From Streptomyces sp. CHD11 (lineage in GTDB: Bacteria > Actinomycetota > Actinomycetes > Streptomycetales > Streptomycetaceae): a stretch of 64,000 nucleotides of DNA. The stretch is from positions 548-64,547 of the forward strand of contig NZ_JABTTS010000025.1 in NCBI RefSeq assembly GCF_018638295.1, read 5' to 3'. Under the pieces are notes generated by a model that was not told the origin of the DNA, did not search any database, and was given only the letters and a program-made list of their open reading frames with translations. Below are positions 57,752 through 64,000 of the stretch, piece after piece. Positions within the stretch are counted from its first letter, which is position 1; each line of letters begins with the position of its first letter. The position numbers were made by a program, and so were the translations under genes.

Positions 57752-58993
57752 TCAACCGCGGAGCAGCCGCCGGGCGAACTCCTCGGCCGCCGCCCGCACG
57801 TCCCCGGCGCTCCACTCCAGCCCCGCCGCCCGCACATGCACCTCGGTGAACGACAGCCCCGGCCCCTTCGGGTCCCAGTAGCCGGCGAACAGCATCGCCC
57901 CCGTCTCCTCCGCCGCCCCGATCGCCGCCTCGGCCACGACCTCGGCGTCGTACGGCAGCCACACCTGGAAGTCGTGCGTGTGCGGTACCTCGGGATGGAC
58001 GCGGAACCAGGGCAGGCCCCCCGCTTCCAGCCCCTCCCTCAGCGCGCCCGCCACCACGCGCGCGTGCCGCACGTACTCCGGCAGCCGGGGCAGCTCCCGC
58101 TCCAGGCCGACCAGTGCGGACAGCGCGGTCGGGAACTGCTGGAAGACGTTGCCCCCGTACCGGTGCCGCCAGGCCCTTGCCTCCTCGATCAGGCCCGTGG
58201 GGCCGGCGAGCGCCGCGCCGCCGAAGGCGTCGAGGGACTTGTAGAAGGACACGTAGACGCTGTCCGCGAGGTCCGCGATCTCCGCCAGCGGCCGGTCGAA
58301 GTGCTCGGTGCACTCCCACAGCCGGGCCCCGTCGATGTGCACGACCGCCTCGCGTTCCCGCGCGGCGTCCACCACCTCCGTCAGCTCCTGCCACGTGGGG
58401 AGGACGAAACCGGCGTCCCGGAGCGGCAGCTCCAGCATCAGCGCCCCGAAGGGTTCCCCGAAGTCGCGCACCTCTTCGGCGGTGGGCAGCCGGGGCTCGT
58501 TCGTGATCCGTACCGGGCGCAACCCGCTGACCTGGCTGAACGCGTTCTGCTCGTGTACCTCGGGGTGGCTGAGCGGGTGCAGGGCGACCGCGGTCCCGCC
58601 GGTGCGGCCGGCCCAACAGCGCAGCGCCACCTGCTGGGCCATCGTGCCGGTCGGGAAGAACGCGGCGGCCTCGGTGCCCAGCAGACCGGCGACCCGCCGC
58701 TCCAGGGCCTCCACGACACCGTTGCCGTAGATGTCGGCGTCCTCGTCGAGGTCGTACACGCCGCCCGCGGCCTGCAGCAGGGCCAGCCGCTCCCCGAGGG
58801 GTGCCAGGAAACCGAGGCGCGCCAGCACACGCGGGGCGGCGCGCCACGCGGCGATCCGCCGTTCGCGCGGCGACGGCCGCGCCGCGGCGTCGTCCTCCGC
58901 CCCGGGCGGCCGTCTCCCGTCCGCCGCCGTGCGCTCGTCGCCGTCTCCCGCCGTGCCGTCGCTGCCGTCGCTGCCGTCCGTCGTCCGGTCCAT
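57752..58993 (-). CDS. Low-specificity L-threonine aldolase-like PLP enzyme
   Basis: The 413-residue protein is a fold type I PLP enzyme of the beta-eliminating lyase/threonine aldolase family: FFPTGTMAQQVALRCW, HIDGARLWECTEHF and the PLP lysine in VSFYKSLDAFGGA. It could cleave threonine or a related beta-hydroxy amino acid to glycine and an aldehyde. An N-terminal disordered Gly/Ser/Asp stretch precedes the domain. ATG 58993 is the likely start, with ATG 59005 upstream. Confidence 0.88.
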   Translation of the reverse strand: MDRTTDGSDGSDGTAGDGDERTAADGRRPPGAEDDAAARPSPRERRIAAWRAAPRVLARLGFLAPLGERLALLQAAGGVYDLDEDADIYGNGVVEALERRVAGLLGTEAAAFFPTGTMAQQVALRCWAGRTGGTAVALHPLSHPEVHEQNAFSQVSGLRPVRITNEPRLPTAEEVRDFGEPFGALMLELPLRDAGFVLPTWQELTEVVDAAREREAVVHIDGARLWECTEHFDRPLAEIADLADSVYVSFYKSLDAFGGAALAGPTGLIEEARAWRHRYGGNVFQQFPTALSALVGLERELPRLPEYVRHARVVAGALREGLEAGGLPWFRVHPEVPHTHDFQVWLPYDAEVVAEAAIGAAEETGAMLFAGYWDPKGPGLSFTEVHVRAAGLEWSAGDVRAAAEEFARRLLRG

Positions 58994-59175
58994 GCCCGCG
59001 ATCATCCCGTGCCGCGCCCGTGCGGGCACTCACATTTCCGCACGCGTGTGTGTCACGACGCCACACGGAAACCCACAGCCTGTGGACAACCGACCGCCCC
59101 CGGAACCGATCGCGTTAACATGACGAGAAATCGTCCGGTACCCCGAGCGGACTGGAACGGGAAGGCCGTCGTCGC

Positions 59176-60138
59176 GTGAACACAACCTCACAGCCCGATC
59201 CCCGGGACCGCCCCGCGCGGCTCACCGTCGGCGTCGTGGGCGCCGGACGCGTGGGGCCGGCGCTGGCCGCGTCCCTCCAGCTCGCCGGGCACCGCCCGGT
59301 GGCCGTCTCCGCGGTGTCCGAAGCCTCCCGCGGACGCGCCGAGCTGATGCTCCCGGACGTGCCGGTGCTGCCGCCCGCCGAGGTCCTCCAGCGGTCCGAG
59401 CTGGTGCTGCTGACCGTCCCGGACGACGCGCTGCCCGAGCTGGTCTCCGGACTCGCCGACACCGGCGCGGTGCGGCCGGGCCAGCTGCTCGTGCACACCT
59501 CCGGCCGGTACGGCGCGAGGGTCCTCGACCCCGCCCTGCGCGCCGGCGCGCTGCCGCTCGCCCTGCACCCGGCGATGACGTTCACCGGCACCCCCGTCGA
59601 CGTGCAGCGCCTCGCCGGATGCTCCTTCGGCGTCACCGCGCCCCCGGAACTGCGGCTCGCCGCCGAGGCGCTCGTCATCGAGATGGGCGGCGAACCGGAG
59701 TGGATCGCCGAGGAGAACCGCCCGCTCTACCACGCGGCCCTCGCCCTGGGCGCCAACCATCTGGTCACCCTGGTCGCCCAGTCCCTGGAGCTGCTGCGCA
59801 CCGCCGGGGTCGAGGCCCCGGACCGGATGCTCGGCCCGCTGCTCGGCGCCGCCCTGGACAACGCCCTGCGCTCCGGCGACGGGGCCCTCACCGGCCCGGT
59901 CGCGCGGGGTGACGCGGGTACGGTCGCCGCGCACGTCACCGAGTTGCGGCGGCACGCCCCGGGGGCCGTCGCGGGCTACCTCGCGATGGCCCGTGCGACC
60001 GCCGACCGCGCCCTCGCCCACGGTCTGCTGAAGCCGGAACTGGCCGAGGACCTCCTCGGCGTCCTCGCCGACGGCGCGAGCGGGCCCGGCACCGACGGCG
60101 CCCCCGGCACCGGTGACCTCCCGGGGGAGGACCAGTGA
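59176..60138 (+). CDS. Rossmann-fold DUF2520 protein
   Basis: The 320-residue protein has an NAD(P)-binding domain (VGVVGAGRVGPALAASL, VPVLPPAEVLQRSELVLLTVPDDAL) and a C-terminal DUF2520 domain (EWIAEENRPLYHAALALGANHL). Homologues lie directly upstream of panC in actinobacteria and may be ketopantoate-reductase-like, but this is unproven. GTG 59176 has GGGAAGG upstream. First gene of the coenzyme operon. Confidence 0.85.
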   Translation: MNTTSQPDPRDRPARLTVGVVGAGRVGPALAASLQLAGHRPVAVSAVSEASRGRAELMLPDVPVLPPAEVLQRSELVLLTVPDDALPELVSGLADTGAVRPGQLLVHTSGRYGARVLDPALRAGALPLALHPAMTFTGTPVDVQRLAGCSFGVTAPPELRLAAEALVIEMGGEPEWIAEENRPLYHAALALGANHLVTLVAQSLELLRTAGVEAPDRMLGPLLGAALDNALRSGDGALTGPVARGDAGTVAAHVTELRRHAPGAVAGYLAMARATADRALAHGLLKPELAEDLLGVLADGASGPGTDGAPGTGDLPGEDQ

Positions 60139-60208
60139 GCGGTACGCCACGACACCCCGCCCCACCCAGCCGTACGACGACGCGCGCGTCCCGGAACGGA
60201 GCCGCCCG

Positions 60209-61207
60209 ATGACCGCCACCCTGCTGCGCACCGCCGCCGAGCTGCACGCACGCGCGCGGGCGGGCCGCCGCGCCGTCGTGATGACCATGGGCGCCCTGCA
60301 CGAGGGCCACGCCACGCTGATCCGCACCGCGCGGGAGCTCGCCGGCCCCGACGGCGAGGTCGTGGTCACCGTGTTCGTCAACCCGCTGCAGTTCGGCGCG
60401 GGCGAGGACCTGGACCGCTACCCGCGCACCCTGGAGGCCGACCTGGGGCTCGCCGGCCGGGCGGGCGCCGACGCCGTGTTCGCCCCCGCCGCGGACGAGG
60501 TCTACCCGGGCGGCGAACCCCAGGTCCGCATCACCGCCGGCCCCATGGGCGAACGCCTGGAGGGTGCCGCGCGCCCCGGCCACTTCGACGGCATGCTGAC
60601 CGTCGTCGCCAAGCTGCTCCACCTCACCCGCCCCGACATCGCGCTCTACGGCCAGAAGGACGCCCAGCAGCTCGCCCTGATCCGCCGCATGGTGCGGGAC
60701 CTGAACTTCGGCGTCGAGATCGTCGCGGTCCCCACCGTCCGCGAGGAGGACGGGCTCGCCCTGTCCAGCCGCAACCGCTACCTCTCGACGGCCGAGCGGC
60801 GCACCGCGCTCGCCCTGTCCCAGGCCCTGTTCGCGGGCCGGGACCGGCACGCGGCCCAGCAGGCGCTGCGCGCGCGGGCCCGTGAAGTGCCCGCCACACG
60901 GGCCCGGGCCGAGGCGCTCAGCGCCATCGGGGAGTCCCGCGCGGCGGCCGACACGCACGCCGTCGCCACCACCGCCGGCGGGCCGGCGGCCATCCGCGCC
61001 GCCGCCCGCCAGGTCCTCGACGAGGCCGCCCGTCTCGACCCGCCCCTCGTCCTCGACTACCTGGCCCTGGTCGACCCGTCCGGCTTCACCGAGATCTCCG
61101 ACGGCTTCACCGGCGAGGCCGTCCTCGCCGTCGCCGCCCGGGTGGGCGCCACCCGGCTGATCGACAACATCCCGCTGACCTTCGCAAGCCTCGGAGCCGA
61201 CTCGTGA
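60209..61207 (+). CDS. panC: Pantothenate synthetase
   Basis: The 332-residue protein has PanC motifs: MTMGALHEGHATLI (HIGH-like), VFVNPLQFG, YGQKDAQQLALIRRMV and SSRNRYLS. It condenses pantoate with beta-alanine using ATP. ATG 60209 has a CGGAG site upstream; longer in-frame codons upstream encode low-complexity sequence. The stop overlaps nadB (GTGA). Confidence 0.96.
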   Translation: MTATLLRTAAELHARARAGRRAVVMTMGALHEGHATLIRTARELAGPDGEVVVTVFVNPLQFGAGEDLDRYPRTLEADLGLAGRAGADAVFAPAADEVYPGGEPQVRITAGPMGERLEGAARPGHFDGMLTVVAKLLHLTRPDIALYGQKDAQQLALIRRMVRDLNFGVEIVAVPTVREEDGLALSSRNRYLSTAERRTALALSQALFAGRDRHAAQQALRARAREVPATRARAEALSAIGESRAAADTHAVATTAGGPAAIRAAARQVLDEAARLDPPLVLDYLALVDPSGFTEISDGFTGEAVLAVAARVGATRLIDNIPLTFASLGADS

Positions 61208-62955
61208 CCAGCACAGGCATACGCCCGCCCGTCGCCCATCACCCTCGAACGCGAGCACCTCGCCCCCGTCTCCACGCGCCCGCGGCCGGGTGGTCCATCG
61301 ACGCGGACGTCGTGGTCGTCGGCTCCGGCGTCGCCGGCCTGACCGCCGCCCTGCGGTGCGAGGCCGCCGGCCTCAGCACGGTGGTCGTCACCAAGGCCCG
61401 CCTCGACGACGGCTCCACCCGCTGGGCCCAGGGCGGGATCGCCGCCGCGCTCGGCGAGGGCGACACCCCCGAGCAGCACCAGGACGACACCCTCGTCGCC
61501 GGCGCGGGCCTGTGCGACGAGGAGGCGGTCCGCATCCTGGTCACCGAGGGCCCCGACGCCGTACGCCGTCTCATCGCGACCGGCGCGCACTTCGACGAGT
61601 CCACCGACGGTGCCCTGGAACTGACCCGGGAGGGCGGCCACCACCGCCGCCGCATCGCCCACGCGGGCGGCGACGCCACCGGCGCGGAGATCTCCCGCGC
61701 TCTCGTCGAGGCGGTCCGCGCGCGGGGACTGCGCACCATCGAGAACGCCCTCGTCCTGGACCTCCTCACGGACGCCGGGGGCCGCACCGCCGGTGTCACC
61801 CTGCACGTGATGGGTGAGGGCCGGCACGACGGGGTGGGGGCCGTCCACGCCCCCGCCGTGGTCCTGGCCACCGGTGGCATGGGCCAGGTCTTCTCGGCCA
61901 CCACCAACCCGGCCGTGTCCACGGGCGACGGCGTGGCCCTCGCGCTGCGCGCGGGAGCCGAGGTGAGCGATCTCGAGTTCGTCCAGTTCCACCCCACGGT
62001 CCTCTTCCTCGGACCCGACGCCGAGGGCCAGCAGCCCCTGGTCTCCGAGGCGGTCCGCGGCGAGGGCGCCCACCTGGTGGACGCCGGCGGCGTGCGCTTC
62101 ATGCGGGGGCAGCACGAACTCGCCGAACTCGCCCCGCGCGACATCGTCGCCAAGGGCATCATGCGGCGGATGCGGGAGCAGGACGCCGAACACATGTACC
62201 TGGACGCCCGCCACTTCGGCGCCGAGATGTGGGAACACCGCTTCCCCACGATCCTCGCCGCCTGCCGCGCCCACGGCATCGACCCGGTCACCGAGCCCGT
62301 CCCGGTCGCCCCGGCCGCCCACTACGCCTCCGGCGGCGTCCGCACCGACTCCCACGGCCGCACCACCGTGCCCGGCCTGTACGCGTGCGGTGAGGTCGCC
62401 TGCACAGGCGTGCACGGCGCCAACCGCCTCGCCTCCAACTCCCTCCTCGAAGGCCTGGTCTACGCCGAGCGCATCGCCGCCGACATCGCCCGCGCCGGAA
62501 CCCTCCACCCGCGTGTGCCGCAGCCGCTGCCCGCCGCGGAGCGCCCCGCCTACCCCCTCCTCCCCCCGGAGTCCCGGCTCACCATCCAGCGGATCATGAC
62601 CAGGGGGGCCGGCGTACTGCGGTCCGAGGCCTCCCTCTCCGAGGCGGCCGACCGTCTCCACCGGCTGCACGCCGACGCGCGCGAGGCCCTCGAGGAGAAC
62701 GGCAAGACCGCCGAGCCGGGCGTCGACACCTGGGAGTCCACCAACCTCCTGTGCGTGGCCCGCGTCCTGGTCGACGCCGCGCGGCGGCGCGAGGAGACCC
62801 GCGGCTGCCACTGGCGCGAGGACCACCCGGAGCGCGACGACCCGAACTGGCGCCGCCACATCGTCGTCACGCTGGATCCGGACCGATCGCTGGCGGCGCA
62901 CACCACCGGCACCACAGACTTCCCCCCGACCCTCCCCCAGTCCCAGGAGCAGTGA
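61204..62955 (+). CDS. nadB: L-aspartate oxidase
   Basis: The 583-residue flavoprotein has the FAD-binding VVVGSGVAGLTAALR, the succinate dehydrogenase-like S-T-R-WAQGGIAAAL, HPTVL and CTGVHGANRLASNSLLEGLVYA. It makes iminoaspartate for quinolinate. The partner NadA is not in this window. GTG 61204 overlaps the panC stop (GTGA). A 28-residue Pro/Arg-rich leader precedes the fold. Confidence 0.96.
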   Translation: MTSTGIRPPVAHHPRTRAPRPRLHAPAAGWSIDADVVVVGSGVAGLTAALRCEAAGLSTVVVTKARLDDGSTRWAQGGIAAALGEGDTPEQHQDDTLVAGAGLCDEEAVRILVTEGPDAVRRLIATGAHFDESTDGALELTREGGHHRRRIAHAGGDATGAEISRALVEAVRARGLRTIENALVLDLLTDAGGRTAGVTLHVMGEGRHDGVGAVHAPAVVLATGGMGQVFSATTNPAVSTGDGVALALRAGAEVSDLEFVQFHPTVLFLGPDAEGQQPLVSEAVRGEGAHLVDAGGVRFMRGQHELAELAPRDIVAKGIMRRMREQDAEHMYLDARHFGAEMWEHRFPTILAACRAHGIDPVTEPVPVAPAAHYASGGVRTDSHGRTTVPGLYACGEVACTGVHGANRLASNSLLEGLVYAERIAADIARAGTLHPRVPQPLPAAERPAYPLLPPESRLTIQRIMTRGAGVLRSEASLSEAADRLHRLHADAREALEENGKTAEPGVDTWESTNLLCVARVLVDAARRREETRGCHWREDHPERDDPNWRRHIVVTLDPDRSLAAHTTGTTDFPPTLPQSQEQ

Positions 62956-62960
62956 CAGCA

Positions 62961-63935
62961 GTGACCTCCCCCGACCTCCCCCTCGTCTCCTCCGGCGGCT
63001 GCGGCGACGGCTGTGCCTGCGGCGCCGGCGAGGAGACCTACCTGGAGTGCGGCCTCGACCCCGCGCTCGCCCAGCTCCTCGCCGACGCGGGTCTCGACCC
63101 CGTGGAGGTCGAGGACATCGCCAACGTGGCCCTCCAGGAGGATCTGGCCCACGGCGTGGACGTGACCACGGTCGCGACCATCCCGGAGGACGCTGTCGCC
63201 ACCGCCGACTTCACCGCGCGGGAAGCGGGCACGGTGGCGGGCCTCAGGATCGCCGAGGCGGTTCTGTCGATCGTCTGCACGGAGGAGTTCGAGGTCGAGC
63301 GCCATGCGGAGGACGGCGACCGCGTCGAAGCCGGCCGGACCCTGCTCTCCGTCACGACCCGCACCCGCGACATCCTCACCGCGGAACGCAGCGCGCTGAA
63401 CCTGCTGTGCCGCCTCTCGGGCATCGCGACCGCCACACGCGCGTGGGCGGACGCCCTGGAGGGCACCGGGGCGAGGGTCCGCGACACCCGCAAGACCACA
63501 CCCGGCCTGCGCAGCCTGGAGAAGTTCGCCGTGCGCTGCGGCGGCGGGATCAACCACCGCATGTCCCTCTCGGACGCCGCCCTGGTGAAGGACAACCACG
63601 TGGTGGCGGCGGGCGGCGTGGCCGAGGCCTTCACCGCGGTCCGCGGACGCTTCCCCGACGTGCCCATCGAGGTCGAGGTCGACACCCTGCACCAGCTCCG
63701 CGAGGTGCTGGACGCCGGCGCCGGCCTGATCCTGCTGGACAACTTCACCCCGCAGGAGTGCGCGGAGGCGGTGGCGCTCGTCGACGGCCGTGCCGCCCTG
63801 GAGGCCTCCGGCCGCCTCACCCTCGCCAACGCCAAGGCGTACGCCGACACGGGCGTCGACTACCTGGCCGTGGGAGCCCTCACCCACTCCTCGCCGATCC
63901 TCGACATCGGCCTCGACCTGCGAGCGACGGAGTAG
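62961..63935 (+). CDS. nadC: Nicotinate-nucleotide pyrophosphorylase (quinolinate phosphoribosyltransferase)
   Basis: The 324-residue protein has NadC motifs: AERSALNLLCRLSGIAT, DTRKTTPGLR, KFAVRCGGGINHR, LVKDNHV and the C-terminal GVDYLAVGALTHS. It converts quinolinate and PRPP to nicotinate mononucleotide. Residues 10-28 form a Cys-rich N-terminus, SGGCGDGCACGAGEETYLEC, not needed for catalysis in other NadC proteins. GTG 62961 has AGGAG 11 bases upstream; GTG 62952, overlapping the nadB stop, is the alternative. Confidence 0.94.
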   Translation: MTSPDLPLVSSGGCGDGCACGAGEETYLECGLDPALAQLLADAGLDPVEVEDIANVALQEDLAHGVDVTTVATIPEDAVATADFTAREAGTVAGLRIAEAVLSIVCTEEFEVERHAEDGDRVEAGRTLLSVTTRTRDILTAERSALNLLCRLSGIATATRAWADALEGTGARVRDTRKTTPGLRSLEKFAVRCGGGINHRMSLSDAALVKDNHVVAAGGVAEAFTAVRGRFPDVPIEVEVDTLHQLREVLDAGAGLILLDNFTPQECAEAVALVDGRAALEASGRLTLANAKAYADTGVDYLAVGALTHSSPILDIGLDLRATE

Positions 63936-63943
63936 GACGGGCC

Positions 63944-64000
63944 ATGCTGCTGACGATCGACGTAGGCAACACGCACACGGTCCTGGGCCTGTTCGACGGC
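63944..64000 (+). CDS. coaX: Type III pantothenate kinase, 3' partial
   Basis: Nineteen codons from ATG 63944 to the right edge read MLLTIDVGNTHTVLGLFDG. DVGNT followed by LGLF is the N-terminal phosphate-binding motif of type III pantothenate kinases. It lies eight bases after the nadC stop. The pairing of panC with coaX in one operon supports the call. Confidence 0.88.
   Translation, partial: MLLTIDVGNTHTVLGLFDG

Noticed and set aside
1..64000. tRNA or rRNA genes
   Set aside because: No GTTCGA-type T-loop within a cloverleaf and no rRNA-like conserved stretch was recognised; a covariance-model scan would be decisive.

Overview
The window is high-GC actinobacterial DNA, almost certainly a Streptomyces chromosome. 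The evidence is a pervasive third-position G/C bias, many GTG and TTG starts, tightly overlapping operons, a WhiJ-like XRE/DUF397/ATPase locus, a TipA gene with both products and the tipA promoter preserved, and a long run of housekeeping genes in an order I recall from Streptomyces chromosomes (nuoD2, PH-domain genes, folP/folB/folK, folE, ftsH, hpt, tilS, dacB, ppa, thrE, dedA, tipA). No tRNA, rRNA, insertion sequence, phage gene or CRISPR array was found.

Region 1 (1-11831) is the right end of a biosynthetic gene cluster. It opens inside an NRPS that ends N-methylating A-T, C-A-T, thioesterase. MbtH follows with a one-base overlap. After 153 bases comes an indole prenyltransferase, then an operon with stop-start overlaps or short gaps: acylating aldehyde dehydrogenase, 4-hydroxy-2-oxoacid aldolase, MppJ-like 2-oxoacid C-methyltransferase and 2-oxo-4-enoate hydratase. 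These are aromatic meta-cleavage enzymes, but no ring-cleaving dioxygenase is present. The sensible reading is that they run in the building direction. An acyl-CoA is reduced to an aldehyde, condensed with pyruvate, dehydrated, and methylated at C3 to give a beta-methyl, unsaturated 2-oxoacid. After transamination that would be an unusual amino acid for the NRPS. From memory the logic and gene set resemble the cyclomarin pathway (prenylated Trp plus 2-amino-3,5-dimethylhex-4-enoate). This is the most interesting part of the window.

Region 2 (11832-33000) is flexible chromosome: a GT2 glycosyltransferase, a large SARP/NB-ARC/TPR regulator, an exonuclease-dead family A DNA polymerase, a Clp-N/HTH gene with twin palindromes, a DUF2786 protein, a lipoprotein, the WhiJ-like locus, an aldehyde dehydrogenase whose start lies in an 18-bp inverted repeat, a PadR-controlled ABC exporter, a CAAX protease, glutamate decarboxylase next to a ClC antiporter, and tipA.

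Region 3 (33000-64000) is core genome: DedA, a ThrE-type exporter, pyrophosphatase, PBP4-type carboxypeptidase, a zincin, tilS-hpt-ftsH, folE, the folP/folB/folK cluster, a truncated MprF-like gene, a repeat-rich coiled-coil membrane protein, two PH-domain genes divergent from an orphan nuoD, a MidA/NDUFAF7-like methyltransferase convergent with nuoD, a two-component system, a threonine-aldolase-like enzyme, and the panC-nadB-nadC-coaX cofactor operon, which runs off the right edge.

All assignments come from reading motifs by eye. Comparisons with named proteins or clusters rest on memory and were not searched.
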